Program-made: the position numbers and the translations under genes
Source: Nymphalis io
Taxonomy: Eukaryota; Arthropoda; Insecta; Lepidoptera; Nymphalidae
Assembly: GCF_905147045.1 (NCBI RefSeq)
Contig: NC_065906.1
Coordinates: 1,984,001-2,048,000 of the forward strand
DNA length: 64,000 bases
Reading direction: 5' to 3'
Shown here: in pieces, positions 22,718 through 34,035 of the stretch
How positions within the stretch are numbered: the first letter of the stretch is position 1
Layout: each line of letters begins with the position of its first letter
The notes under the pieces: generated by a model
What the model saw: the letters and a program-made list of their open reading frames with translations, nothing else
Told to the model about the DNA's origin: nothing
Databases searched by the model: none

Positions 22718-23260
22718 TAGAAGTAATATGTCATTAATCATTATTTAAAAAAAAAGATACTGACAAGCCTATCGTAATAACTACTGAACATCTTGTCCAA
22801 ATTTTACTAACTCCGTGTTGTGGAGTTAGGGAGTAATCTTAATAATACTCAAGGATAAACTGATTTATTGTCGTCAAAGCGGATAACATTCGCACCTCTG
22901 AGAAAAGATTTCATACAACAATATTGAATTATAAAAGCCTTGAAAAGATCTCGACGTATTTTTGCGTAGGCATCTTACAATATGATAAGTCCTTTCGAAT
23001 TCTGTTGGATTTAAGGTGCATGAGATATTTTTATATTTCTTTTGAAAGTATAGTGTAGCTGACATCTTATAGGAAAAAATAATTTAGTATATAATTAAAT
23101 ATATTTTATATAAATTCTTAAAATTAAAAGTTTAATTGAATTCAAAGTAATTGCTGTCTTAAAGCTTCCAGATGCGCCTTTTAGAAGGAGATGAGATGAA
23201 GATGGAGATGGAGGAGCAATTTTTGAAGTGACAGCTTTTTAAGTAACGGTAATTTTTATA
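22718..23260. other. intergenic, nothing recognised
   Basis: AT-rich. A purine-rich GATGAGATGAAGATGGAGAT run lies near 23190. Confidence 0.45.
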
Positions 23261-23433
23261 GACATCTATGTGTATGAACATGTCTGTTTGTCCTGAGTCT
23301 GGGTGTAATTATCTATATAAGTATGTATTTACAAAAGAAAAGTAGTATATGTAGTATATCAGTTGTCTGGTTTCTTAGTACAAGCTCTGCTTAGTTTGGG
23401 ATCAGATGGCCATGTGTGAATAATGTCCCAGGC
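23261..23433 (+). repeat. SINE C copy, tRNA head missing
   Basis: GAACATGTCTGTTTGTCCTG, GGGTGTAATTATCTATATAA, AGTAGTATATGTAGTATATC, TTTGGGATCAGATGGCC and GAATAATGTCCCAGG match the copies at 33.7, 52.7 and 62.1 kb. The TTA tail is absent. Confidence 0.8.
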
Positions 23434-24748
23434 TATATAGGCAATTTTGTACACTAAACTAATGCTAACGTACGGGGACAGTGACAGTGCCAAGATAATC
23501 ACGTCGATAGTGCTACATGGTTTACTTAATTTAATAAGGTAACACAAACCACATTAATGTTCTTTTCAACAAATACGAAAAAAAATCAAAATGTTCAAAT
23601 CGGTAGTGAGTATGTATTTTAGTAAATATCACAATCATATCATACCTTTTGCATTATCAATGCCTTTACACAATGAAACTTTATTTTATAATAGAGTTTT
23701 ATAAATATGGCCATCTTTGTTAGTTAATTTTACTTCATACCATGAATAGATAATGTTTATTTATTTTATTTGAAAAAGCAAGTCAACAGTACATATATTA
23801 AACACTTGTGAATTTAAATCAATTAAGTGACATCTGACTCATATATGCTCCAATTACAGATATACACAACACTGACAGCTTACTTGTTGCTGTCTATTTA
23901 CTTGACAAAAATTAGTTGTAATGGCTACTATTTTCTTTATAAAAAAAGAGTATTTAATATTTTATATTTTATTTTTTATAGTATTTAATATTTTATTTTA
24001 TATAAAATCGATTATTTTTAATTATAATTTATTTTCAATGATTGCCAAGATTAAAATAAACATAATATCAAACGCATTAACAAACGACTGCACATCGGAT
24101 GTAGATTATTTAAACACAGAGCAACCAAATTCTCTGAGCTCATGTTATTAAACGCGAAAGCATTTATTGGGATACACCGCAAGTCAATTATAGGGAAATG
24201 GAAAAACAATTACATATATGTCCGTTTCCAACCACGAGCTGAAAAAGAAATGGGAATTTCAACAGTTTCAATACAAAACTTTATCGCACTGGTTTCCTAA
24301 AAGCTATTGAAAAACGTCGAAATGTACTTTTGTTATTCGCTTCGCAAATATTGCGGGCGGTCCGGTTTAAAAACAAAATTAGATTGAAAAACTTGCCAAA
24401 CTAATATTTAAATTTCAACTAAAATAAATCATGAACATGTTTTCTTTGAACATAATCATGGTAATGCATTTTCATATACTATTCAGATTTGTATACAAAC
24501 TTCATATCAGTACAACAATAATATATGAAAAAAAATCAGCCAGTAGGGACTGCTGATAGAAGTGAAAACTCGAAATTGTTAAATATATTTGTCCAATTTC
24601 CACATCTATTGGCACTCCAAGTAATAATTCTATCCCTTTTTATTAATAGCTTTTTATTCATCAATATACCTAGTACGTAGCAATCTTGGTACAATATTTA
24701 CAGCTTAATTTAAATAAATAATAGTTAAAATATATTTATATCACTATA

Positions 24749-24751
<3 letters not shown>
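23434..24751. other. intergenic, nothing recognised
   Basis: AT-rich. The 76-codon frame at 23921-24151 is Ile/Phe-rich and unsupported. Confidence 0.45.

Positions 24752-24800
<49 letters not shown>
24752..24800. repeat. TA microsatellite
   Basis: Nearly pure TA repeat with a single G interruption at 24781. Confidence 0.95.
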
Positions 24801-25107
24801 TGTTAGTATTTACATACATTTCAATCATTATTATCCTTATTAATTTCCGCAATACTTAAGTTATTTGTACTTTCAACGATTTCATTATATCCCATGCGAT
24901 AAACCAGCGCAACGCGTCTAAAGAAGTTTTACCTTCAAAAATTTCAATATCGCTTCATATGCGATAAATAATACCTTAGTATACCTATTATGTTTTTATA
25001 TATTTTTTAATTAATAATAAGTAAAACAATAGAACAATATAATCTGTTTCGCAAACAATAATCACTTATCCATATTCACAATTTATCTTTAATAATTAAT
25101 AATTATC
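24801..25107. other. spacer, nothing recognised
   Basis: AT-rich spacer. Confidence 0.45.
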
Positions 25108-25400
25108 ACTGGTGGTAGGGCTTTGTGCAAGCTCGTCTGGGTAGGTACCACCCACTCATCAAATATTCTACCGCAAAACAACAATACTTGATATTGTTGT
25201 GTTCCGGTTTGAAGGGTGAGTGAGCCAGTGTAATTACAGGCACAAGGGACATAAAATCTTAGTTCCCAAGGTTGGTGGCGCATTGGCTATGTAAGCGGTG
25301 GTTAACATTTCTTACAATACCAATGTCTAAGGGCGTTTGGTGACCACTTACTATCAGGTGGCCCATATGCTCGTTCGCCTTCCTATTCTATAAAAAAAAA
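25108..25400 (+). repeat. repeat A, full length
   Basis: Near-consensus copy from ACTGGTGGTAGGGC through GTGACCACTTACTATCAGG to TATTCTATAAAAAAAAA. It is a useful reference for the family. Confidence 0.92.
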
Positions 25401-26002
25401 TCAGATCAATTGGAGAGATAAACAAAACTAACCTTATAATATTGATACGATACGCATTTAAAAAATAATTAAAAACCTAATTGTTATCAAAAGTAGTATA
25501 AGATAAATGCACTTGCATTAATATTTCACTGTACATTTAGTAGCTGTGACATAAAAAGTATTTTTTCTAAAGTGCTTCTCAAGCTGTGATTAGTAGTCAG
25601 TATCACAAGCTGATTTATGTTGGCGTGAATTGAAACTCATTATTCCAAAAACTCCATTCGAAGATATATATGCTAATAAGTGACAGTTGAAGCATCATCA
25701 CAATCCCAGAAATAATTTCGGATGACTTAATTACTTCGATGACTTTGTAAATCGAACATATGGATCTTAGCCGAAGATTGTTAATTTAAATCGGAGCACC
25801 AATGAGTTTTTGTGTGCATGTTATTTGTATTTAAAATCATGTTTAGTGATGTAGGTAAACCAGATGAGTCGTATGCCATTTACATGACAGCATAATTGAA
25901 ATCCTCAAAGGGAGAGTAGGCCTTAGGCCGTTCACATTCAACCTTAATTGAAATGAACAGAAGCTGAGCCGTGTGTCTAGCAGTAAGATAATAACAGGTT
26001 TT
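25401..26002. other. intergenic, nothing recognised
   Basis: A weak SINE B-like phrase near 25905-25930 (AAAGGGAGAGTAGGCCTTAGG) is the only sign of a repeat. Confidence 0.45.
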
Positions 26003-26210
26003 TACTGGGCTTTGTGCAAGCTCGTCTGGGTGAGTACCATCTACTCATCAAATATTCTACCGCAAAACAGCAGTACTTGGTATCGATGTATTCCGGTTTT
26101 AAGGGTGAGAAGCCAGTGTAATTACAGGCGCATGGGACATAATATCTTAGTTCCCAAGGTCTGTGGAGCATTGGTGATGTAAGCGATGGTAAAAATTTCA
26201 TACAATGTGA
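26003..26210 (+). repeat. repeat A copy lacking 3' tail
   Basis: TACTGGGCTTTGTGCAAGC through GTTCCCAAGGTCTGTGG and GATGTAAGCGATGGTAA, then it ends before the GGGCGTTGG segment. Confidence 0.8.
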
Positions 26211-26480
26211 AACAAAAGGTGGGCCAGGATAGCAAAAGAAGTGTTGTGTAATATTAATTAAACAGGCAGAGTAACCACCCCGCTCAAGTTTAACAATAAT
26301 TATGATCGTTCATTGTAAATACATCGCTATTTATACCAGTCATTTTAATGTTGGTAGTTGTAAAAAAACATAATATCACGAAATTAAATACATTGAAACA
26401 AAATTTATAATTATCTTAACTTAAATAAATATTAGGTTATTCTAAATTATATACGCGTTGGTCGTAGCGTTGAGTTTAAC
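26211..26480. other. spacer, nothing recognised
   Basis: AT-rich spacer between two repeat A pieces. Confidence 0.4.
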
Positions 26481-26564
26481 AAATGCCAATGTCTATGGGC
26501 GTTGGTGACCACTTACTATCAGGTGGCTCATTTGCTCGTCCGCCTACCTAATCTATAAAAAAAA
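26481..26564 (+). repeat. repeat A 3' end only
   Basis: AATGCCAATGTCTATGGGCG, ACCACTTACTATCAGGTGG and ATCTATAAAAAAAA. It may be the displaced tail of the copy at 26.0 kb or an independent 5'-truncated insertion. Confidence 0.85.
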
Positions 26565-27719
26565 GATTATTGTACTAAATACATTGAAAAAAAATCGATC
26601 ATTTAACAAATACTAAATTCCACCTCCATACTTTACAATTTTACAAACAAAATTATGAATGGAAGTAAACAATAGCGTTTAGCAATTCCAATTTATTGAT
26701 TTAAAACTAAAACATTCCTGTTACCATTCCAAGGTGTAAATGCAAAGTTGCAGTAATAATTTTACATTGTTCCCGATTGTGCCCGTTAAGGCATTATACT
26801 GTATTTATTAGTGTCGAACAATGGGATTGGAGCAGACATCTGTTATACTACCACTGAATACAGAATTGGTACACTTGATAAGGTATTTGATGCGAAAATG
26901 GAGGCTTTATATCTTTCGGGTGATAACTAAATCTTACCATACGTCGAACTTCGGTGATTACATTTTTTATTTCAGATACGAGCAATAAAGGACAAGAATA
27001 AATAAATAAATAAAGTCAACAGTTCTTTGCTAAGTTTGTTTTATTGATAACTTTAGAATTGTTTATTTTATTTATAATATAGACTGTATAATTGCGCATA
27101 TTACTATTTTGTATAAAAAATAAAATCTGTCAGTTTTCTGAATCGCGCTGTCTAGATTCGCTACTGAATATATGTAATGTAAAAGTTATTATATTAAAAT
27201 GATCAGACAAAAAAAATTACAGCGTGAAAAGTGGAAACCCTTCTTTAGTATATCCGATATTAGTTCTGTGTAAACATTGACCAAAATACATAAGCCAATA
27301 ATATTATTTGACAAATTGTTATAGTATTTAATTTGCGAATTTCTTCACTGTTTTAAACTCAAATAATCTGACTTAGACTGACATAGTTTTGTTTTAGTTA
27401 ACCAATACTAAAGTCAATCTATAAATAAATTTTGAATAATTAAAAGCTATTTAAATCGCTTACGATTAAGTAGTTGGTCAACTTTATTCAACTCTTATGA
27501 ATCCACAAACTACTCTCTACTTTCCTGGATACACTAATAAATCCTTAACCACTCTAATTTTTCATTTTCTTTATTTCCAATGTTTTTATCCGTCGGAAAC
27601 GTACAACTTAAGGAACTAAATCTTGTCGCGTTCTTTCTTTGTGGCAATTGCTTACTTTTCTCAGCATTTACTTTCCTTTTTTAATCGATTTAACATTACA
27701 CTAATATTTTTTCTTCAAC
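26565..27719. other. intergenic, nothing recognised
   Basis: AT-rich with an ATAAAT run near 26998-27014. No supported gene. Confidence 0.45.
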
Positions 27720-27914
27720 TCTCTTCCAGCGTTGTTCACTGGTTCTTGGTATATTATTTGTATAAAGGCAAACGGGGAAACCTATGATGATAAATGGCCA
27801 CTTCTACCAGTAGACGATGTATTATTTAAATTGGAAGTTACTTTTATTTCTTGTACCACCAACACCACTATACCAGCAACTTCAATGATTTGTTTTTTTA
27901 TAGTATACTACTTA
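27720..27914 (+). other. weak exon-like open frame
   Basis: A pyrimidine-rich tract ending CTCTTCCAG at 27721-27729 resembles a splice acceptor. It leads into a frame open to 27917 with FTGSWYIICIKANGE, in which the GxW triplet recalls the first motif of lipocalins. No second motif, start or donor supports a gene. It is more likely chance or a decayed remnant. Confidence 0.15.
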
Positions 27915-28118
27915 TAATATTGTACGGACGAGCAAATGTGCCACCTGATGGTAAGTCACCATCGCCTATAGACATTGGTATAGTAAGAAATATTAGCCAC
28001 CACTTACATCCCCAATACGCTACCAACCTTGGGAACTAAGATGTTATGTCCCTTGTGCCTGTAATTACACTGACTCACTCACCGTTCGAAGCGGAACACA
28101 ACAATACCAAGTACAACT
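27915..28118 (-). repeat. repeat A copy, interrupted by an R1-clade LINE
   Basis: Minus-strand order GTACGGACGAGCAAATG, CCACCTGATGGTAAGTC, TACCAACCTTGGGAACTAAG, ACACTGACTCACTCACC, AACACAACAATACCAAGTAC. The copy is cut at 28118 by the LINE and resumes at 31179-31200 for a few bases (GTTTTAC), then is lost. Confidence 0.88.
28104..28118 (+). repeat. target-site duplication, left
   Basis: ATACCAAGTACAACT, identical to 31179-31193 on the far side of the LINE. Confidence 0.93.
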
Positions 28119-28371
28119 TTTTTTTTTTCTCGCTGGAAAAACACATTTATGTGTTTCCCCCACATGAGGTGGGGGGGTATGTGGGACTCGCCGGCGCTGA
28201 AGGCGCCGGAATACCCACTAAAAACCAGCGGTACCCACTCCATCTTGTCGGGGGACGTCACGGGATCGCTTGCGCATCCTACCGTGCCGTCCCGACGGTT
28301 GGCCCGCTTCTGCGGTCCTCCAAATACTAGGGGGTACTCGGGGTACAGAGACCCCCTGGCCCCGGCGACAC

Positions 28372-29200
28372 TCACGGCGGGAGGAGAAGATGCGCATAGC
28401 GCCGGCGTCTTCTCCCCGGTCTTCTTCGACGAAGCGGGTCAGCGGAGGCACTCTCCTCGCGCTCCCGCTCCGCGGCCTCCTTCTGCGACATGACATTTTC
28501 GCAGAAGGAGACCATCTCCATCCAGCACCTTTCGCTACAAAGCATGGCATTTATCACGCTCGGCAGCGAAAGGTCTCCGCCGATTAAAGTCGCCAGGGAA
28601 AGGCGCTGAGGCCCCCAAGCGGCACACTCCATCAGAGTGTGGCATGCGGTGTCCGTAGGCGCACCACACTCGTGGCAGGAGGGCGTTACCTCCCGCCTGA
28701 CTATTCCGTGCAGGTACTTACCGAAGCACCCATGTCCAGTAAGCACCTGAGTCAGTCTGAAGGTCAGTGTGCCGCCTTTTCTCGTTACCCAGCGACTCAA
28801 GTGGGGACGGATCGCCTCCACTGTCGCCAGGCCTGCTGATGGGGACCTCAGATCCTCCTCCCACCTGCGAATCAATGCTTGCTGGGCGGGAGTCCTGATT
28901 CGCAGCAGCTCCTCCAACCCTTGACGGTCGCCACGCGACCTCACTTCCGCCCGGAACCGGTACACTTCCGCGAGCACCTCCACCTGGAGCTCCCAAGGCG
29001 GATCGCCCGCGAGAAGTGTTGCCGCCGTCCACGACACCGTACGATATCCGCGTATCACCCTCACCGCTATGATTCTCTGCGGCCTTCGCAAGAGAACCTT
29101 ATTCCGAGCGGTGAGAGCGTCCACCCAGATGGGAGCACCGTACAGAGCCATGGACCGCACAACACCGGCGTATAATCGCCGTTGGCGTTTCCGGCCTTCC
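28372..29200 (-). pseudogene. R1-clade ORF2 C-terminal part
   Basis: A 262-codon frame (28372-29160, extending upstream to the frame break near 29200). It opens with RSMALYGAPIWVDAL, the standard thumb and post-RT stretch (ALYGAPVW in relatives), includes PPWELQVEVLAEVYRF, and holds a CCHC knuckle CHECGAPTDTACHTLMEC (C-x2-C-x7-H-x4-C). It ends with an Arg-rich tail and a stop near 28372. In intact R1 elements this region follows RT in the same protein. Here a one-base shift separates it from the RT frame. Confidence 0.88.
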
Positions 29201-30480
29201 TACATTTGGTAGGAGCCGGCTTAAGGCAGCAGCAGCGTTGATGAGCTTCGGGCCAAGTTGGACAAAATGCTGCCCGAAGCTCCATCTTCCGTCCAGGGTC
29301 AGGCCCAGATACTTCATGTGGGCCTGCACCTTAATCACCGTCCCCTGGACGGTGATAAACGCCCCTCGAGGGGGGCCTCGACGTGGACCGTGGAATAAGA
29401 GGGCCTCCGTTTTTGAGATGGAGACCCTCAAGCCCAACATTCCTATGCGGTCCACTGTGAACGACGTACCGATTTCGGCCAGGCGAGCCGCCTCCTGATA
29501 ATTCCGCCCTGTCGCCGTGATGAGAGTGTCGTCCGCATAGCACAACACCCCCATTCTGGGAAGGACGGATGTCCGCAGGAGCCAGTCGAAGCCAACGTTC
29601 CACAGAATTGGGCCGAGAACTGACCCCTGTGGAACGCCACAGCCTACCCGACGCCGGACAAGACGCCCATCGCCTCCCTCCCAGAGGACTACCCGGTCCT
29701 GGAGGTATGCCCCCAACAGCCTCCTGAGATAGGAAGGCACCCCGTGGTATCGGAGTGCCTCCCCAATAGTCTCGAAAGGAAGACTATTGAAGGCGTTCGC
29801 AACATCTATCGATACCGCCAGAACTACGTCCCCTCGGGCCACCGCATCCGTGGTCCGGGTTTTCAGGGCGTCCAGGGCGTCGATAGTTGATCGACCCGCC
29901 CTGAACCCGTACTGAGCCTCTGACAGACCCGGCCCCACCTCGTCGAGGTGCTGAATAAGACGAGCAGCGAGAATTTTTTCGAAGAATTTGCCCGTCTCGT
30001 TCAGCAGCACAATCGGCCTGTATGCCGAGGAAGAATCTGGCGGTCGACCTTGCTTTGGCAACAAGACCAACTTTCCCGCTTTCCAAGGCTTCGGAAACTG
30101 CCCGCTGCACAGACATTGGTCGAACAGCTCCCGAAGCCTTACGCCTAGGTATTCCAGAGCGTCACATAGAACACGCCCTGGAATCCCGTCTGGGCCCGGC
30201 GCAGTGTTTTTGGCCCTCAAGCGGTCGAAGGCCACCTCCATCTCCCGCTCCGTGATCAGTGGTGGAGCCACTGTGTCGTCAATCATAGAGCGAGGGACCA
30301 TCTGTGGAGGGACATGCTCACCTGGATGGGGGAAAAGTTCCCCGACCAGGCGCAGGAGGAGATCCGATGACATTGTCTCTGTCACGGGGGCACCCTGCGT
30401 GCAGAATTTTCCACGCACACCGCGGAACGGACGCCCCCAGGGGTCCCGGTTCAGGCCCGCCAGTAGTTCTTTCCTAGCTT
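29200..30480 (-). pseudogene. R1-clade ORF2 reverse transcriptase
   Basis: A long minus-strand frame (439 codons from its first Met at 30418; readable from about 30475 as ARKELLAGLNRDPWGRPF). RT motifs in order are NTAPGPDGIPG, LVLLPKQGRPPDSSSAYRPI, AQYGFRAGRSTIDAL, VSIDVANAFNSLPF (motif A), GVPQGSVLGPILWN (motif B) and CYADDTLI (motif C, catalytic YADD), then MKYLGLTLDGRWSFGQHF, which is typical of the R1 clade. The catalytic residues are intact. The frame fails near 29200 (PNVGRPETPTAIIRR), where a shift loses the expected RRLYAGVVRSMALYG. Confidence 0.92.
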
Positions 30481-30656
30481 ACTCCTTGGCCTGACTTATC
30501 GCCAGCTGTGTCTTTTTTCAGCTGACGATAAGCGGCCAATAGCTGTCCCTCCAAGTCCGCATCAAAACCGTTGCGCCTCCTACAACGGACGTAAGCCCTT
30601 CGCACCCGGCTGCACGTCGCCCGAAGCTCTGCTATTTCGGGCGACCACCAATACAC
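30481..30656 (-). pseudogene. R1-clade ORF2 endonuclease-RT linker
   Basis: Reads VYWWSPEIAELRATCSRVRR and AYVRCRRRNGFDAD, the usual start of the linker after the endonuclease. A TAG codon at 30657-30659 separates it from the endonuclease in the same frame, and a shift at the A run near 30510 plus a stop near 30480 separate it from RT. Confidence 0.85.
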
Positions 30657-31178
30657 CTACCGGCGCGGAGCTCTACGCCGGATCCTAGGCATGGCAGCAT
30701 CGCAGACCTCTATGAGGGCACTGCGCATGTAGCCCGCTTCTGCACTGGCGCCCTCCCACCTTCCTGTGGAACCCCATTGCTGTACGATGGCAGCCTCCCT
30801 GGCCAGCTCACGATCTAGCTGGCTAAGAGACCACCTTGGAAGCGTGGTTGGCACCCTAGAGGGTTCCACCGACCTGCGAGAGGTAGAGATCTCAAACCGG
30901 ATGTACCTGTGGTCCGACAGAGTCTCCACCTCCTCCTCTACTCTCCAATTCAACACTCTGCGTGCTACAACATGGGTGGCGAAAGAGAGATCCACCACGG
31001 ACCCCCCCTGTTGCCGCACGCACGTGTATACCTGCCCCCTGTTGAGTAGGGACAGGCTAGAGAGTAGTGCCCACACCTGAATAGCCCTTCCTCGCGGATT
31101 CGTGGCAGGGTTGCCCCAGGCACTTGATTTAGCATTGAAGTCGCCCAAGACCAGTATCGGCCTCGGTGACTGCCTGGT
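30657..31178 (-). pseudogene. R1-clade ORF2 APE-type endonuclease, C-terminal part
   Basis: Begins at the truncation point with SPRPILVLGDFNAKSSAWGN, where GDFNAK is a catalytic block of AP-endonuclease-like domains. It continues with GRAIQVWALLSSLSLLN, GSVVDLSFAT and ETLSDHRYIRFEI (the SDH block with the catalytic His). The N-terminal half with the first metal-binding residues is lost by 5' truncation. It ends at an in-frame TAG at 30657-30659. Confidence 0.9.
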
Positions 31179-31193
31179 ATACCAAGTACAACT
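31179..31193 (+). repeat. target-site duplication, right
   Basis: ATACCAAGTACAACT, matching 28104-28118; followed by GTTTTAC of the interrupted repeat A. Confidence 0.93.
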
Positions 31194-31200
31194 GTTTTAC

Positions 31201-31984
31201 TTCATTAAAGTAAATATATACACTCAAAGTATGTCTTAGTTATTTTCTTTAAAATAATATATTTATTTCGCACGATACACTGTGGTGTTTAATAGTTATT
31301 TTTATGGAATTACTCTATAGATTTTTCCGAGAAAATCGAATGCAGATAAAATTCGATAAGTTTGCCAAGTCGTTGTAAAACAGAACACACTTCGCAATAA
31401 ATCAAGTGCTGTGGTAATAGTAGTATACATCGCAGACAGACCGTTAGTTAGAACCGTTTCTATCGTAGCACACCAGTAATAAATACCATTGCAATATACC
31501 ATATTTTGCCAAACAATGGCGCTAACATCCGCCAATGAAATATAGAAGTGCTGAATTCGGAAGCGTTTATTTAACTTGGCGCAAATTAATGTCATCATAA
31601 TTGTCATATGAAACAAATGCTTCTTGTGCATACTGTAACTTTCATTTATATTATCATCTTCGTTCTTATTTAACCAATAAACTAGTCAACATGTGATATA
31701 ACACATCTCTTATAGACTCCCCTTGTCAGGATCCTTGCTAGTGCTTTTGAAGCCTGAGGTTCATAATAGTGAATCAAAAGGTAATTCAACATAATGCTTA
31801 AATTATTAACAACATTTTTAATAATCATAATTTAGGCAGTGATCACCTTTCTCATTTGGTTTAGTTTTAAATATTATTTAATTTCTATGCTTACTACTGT
31901 CCTATTTACAACTTAAAAATTGAATTAGTTTCTTAATTGTGTATTTTATATATTTATTAATTGGAAGTATAAAGTAAACCAATA
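31201..31984. other. intergenic, with an unexplained 109-codon minus frame
   Basis: The minus-strand frame 31302-31631 (MHKKHLFHMTIMMTLICAKL at its start) is fairly long for this composition, but it has no known motif, splice context or second exon. I do not call it a gene. Confidence 0.4.
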
Positions 31985-32276
31985 TAATACTCTTCGTGTC
32001 CAGTACAATAACGCCTTTAGATTGCTGATGGGGTTGCCTAACTTCTGTTGTGATTTGGGGATGTTTGCTGAAGCGAATATAGACTGTTTACGCATTAATG
32101 CGAAAAAGGTGTGCATCCTTGGTTCACAGGGTGCGGGCTAGGTCTAACAAAATTCAAACCGCTGTTTTAAAGTTTCTGCTGGACCAGTAAATTGTATAAG
32201 TAGTAGATAGACTGTTTTTTTATATAAGTTTTGTTACTTGAATAAATAAATTATAATAATTATTATTATTATAAAT
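31985..32276 (+). mobile_element. 3' end of a LINE (family X)
   Basis: A short frame reads VQYNNAFRLLMGLPNFCC and MFAEANIDCLRINAK, matching RVQYNNAYRILMKLPRYCS and MFADVRVPDYFAI in the fragment at 47.1 kb. The stop is at GAG* near 32139, and the element ends with an ATT/TTA tail (about 32250-32274). It is the extreme C-terminus of a non-LTR ORF2. The family is not named. Confidence 0.75.
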
Positions 32277-33611
32277 GCCACTCACGTATAATCAGTTACA
32301 GGTCAATCAACTGAAAGATATCCTCAATCTTTACCGAATAAAACCTGAATTTTAAAGAGAAAAGCGCACGTGGTTGCTGATAAATGCATCCACTCTTTGA
32401 TCTTAGAAAGGTGCCTTTAAAGACATTTCTTTTGAAAGCTTTCAATGTAGAGCCTGAAACAGACGCTTTGAGCCGAAGATGGCACCTCAGGATCAGAAAA
32501 GAGCAAATAAAAAGTGTTTTTAATTCCTCACCATTGCCGTGAACTTCTTTGTAGGCGTATCAAAGGACGTCTTAGTTCATATTCCTTTGAAAGAATGTTT
32601 ATGTTTAAAAACATTTTCTCTTTTAATAATTTTGTTTCCTCTTTGTATAAAAGTTTATTTATAATTGAATGATCTAACACTATTAAAAATACTATTTTTT
32701 CTTTCGTTTTATTCTCAATTTAAATATTAAAGAGAAATAAGTAGTAATAAAGAAATGTTGTAGTAAGTGTAAATATTTTTAACTCAAATTTTCTAACAAA
32801 ACGGTTTTCTTTGATAATTTCTTCGATTCATATTTAAAATATTGTATCATATTCATTAAATCTATATGACACGATCATCTGTCTATGCTTCCCGAATTCG
32901 TACGTGTAAAATAAGATTTTAATTTATTGCAAATCTCGCAACTTCGTGTTGCAGCTTCTGACAAAATGAAAATCTGCAATTTTCAACGTACATGATGCCT
33001 ATTTGAATTATACGTGATATAAAATATTTAAATTATTAGGTAAAAGGTGTGAACTAAAATTTAGAAAATATTATACTTAATTAATAAGAAGCAGTTGATA
33101 AAATCTGTGTATATTTTTTTTAACAAATTATGTGTCCTATCTTTTTATTTACTACGGGCTACGGCCCTCCACGCCGTCTTTCAGGTCTTTTTCCGACTTA
33201 TTTGTCCTATCTAAACTAAGCAGGCACGCACTCAAAAACACCCAAAACATCAGTGTCATACACACGTACAGAATAATTATACAAAAATTTAAAGATTATA
33301 TCGTTACATGTCAAGATGAACAAAGAATGTATGTACATTGAAAATGATGATGTCCATCTGAACGGCTTCGGCTATTTTCAAGGTCAAGTCTATTTCCAAC
33401 TACTCTAAACATATTGTGCAATACAAAAGCGTACACAGTCTCATATTCCAGTAGACCGAAAAGATTTTGTGTACAGAACAGACTGTACGCGTTAACATTT
33501 TGTATAATATATAACACACACACATAGACACATAGTAAATACTGAATTTAAAAATTATTCGTGAGAACCAAGATGGGCCAATGAATTGTCATGTGATTAA
33601 TTTGTGCTATA
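32277..33611. other. intergenic, nothing recognised
   Basis: AT-rich, with no supported feature. Confidence 0.45.
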
Positions 33612-33735
33612 CCTCATCGTGTACTTGTCGTTGAAGGTAAGCATCATAATTTCATCGACACATGTGTGGGATAAAAATCTGCCACTTGTGTTAATGTGAT
33701 GAAATGAGCTGCAAACCTACTCCTGAAAAGGATAA
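33612..33735 (+). repeat. SINE B fragment, decayed
   Basis: GTGCTATACCTCATCGTGTA, CGACACATGTGTGGGAT, CTGCCACTTGTGTTAATG and GAGCTGCAAACCTACTCC in sense order. A SINE C copy follows directly. Confidence 0.6.
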
Positions 33736-34035
33736 TTAATAATAATAATAATAATAATATCCTGGGACATTTTTCACACACGGCCATCTGATCCCAAATT
33801 AAGCTTGTATAAAGCTTGTGCTATGGAAACCAGACAACTGATATACTACATATACTACTTTTCTTTTTGTAAATACGTACTTATATAGATAATTACACCT
33901 AGACTCAGGACAAACAGACATGTTCAGGACAAACAGACATGTTCATGCACACAAATGTCTGTCCTGGGTGCGAATCGAACCCACAACCTTCGGCGTGAAA
34001 GGCAAGTGTTCTACCAACCACGCCAACCGGCTCGT
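33736..34035 (-). mobile_element. SINE C, full length
   Basis: tRNA-derived SINE on the minus strand. The ATT/TTA tail is at 33736-33760, and the head is at the right end: on the sense strand GTTGGCGTGGTTGGTAGAAC (A box) and GGGTTCGATTCGCACCC (B box) are both well kept. It carries a 19-bp exact tandem duplication, AGGACAAACAGACATGTTC at 33907-33925 and 33926-33944, absent from the other copies. Confidence 0.88.

Larger units (their letters stand above)
28119..31178 (-). mobile_element. R1-clade LINE, 5'-truncated, 3.06 kb
   Basis: GC-rich block in AT-rich surroundings. On the minus strand it runs from within the endonuclease domain (31178) through RT and a zinc-knuckle C-terminus to a 3' UTR and poly(A) (T run 28119-28128). 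It is bounded by a perfect 15-bp target duplication inside a repeat A copy. Domain order (APE endonuclease, RT with YADD, C-terminal CCHC) and wording place it in the R1 clade. At least one nonsense codon and three frame breaks make it dead. The 5' part of ORF2 and all of ORF1 are missing. Confidence 0.93.

Noticed and set aside
28046..28590. Several plus-strand frames of about 95-115 codons
   Set aside because: They are opposite-strand shadows of the GC-rich R1-clade element, which lacks stops by composition.
29988..30494. 168-codon plus-strand frame
   Set aside because: It is antisense to the R1 reverse transcriptase, whose motifs are clear on the minus strand.
31302..31631. 109-codon minus frame next to the R1 element as a host gene
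   Set aside because: No recognisable domain, no initiation or splice context, and no codon pattern I could judge; kept only as a note.
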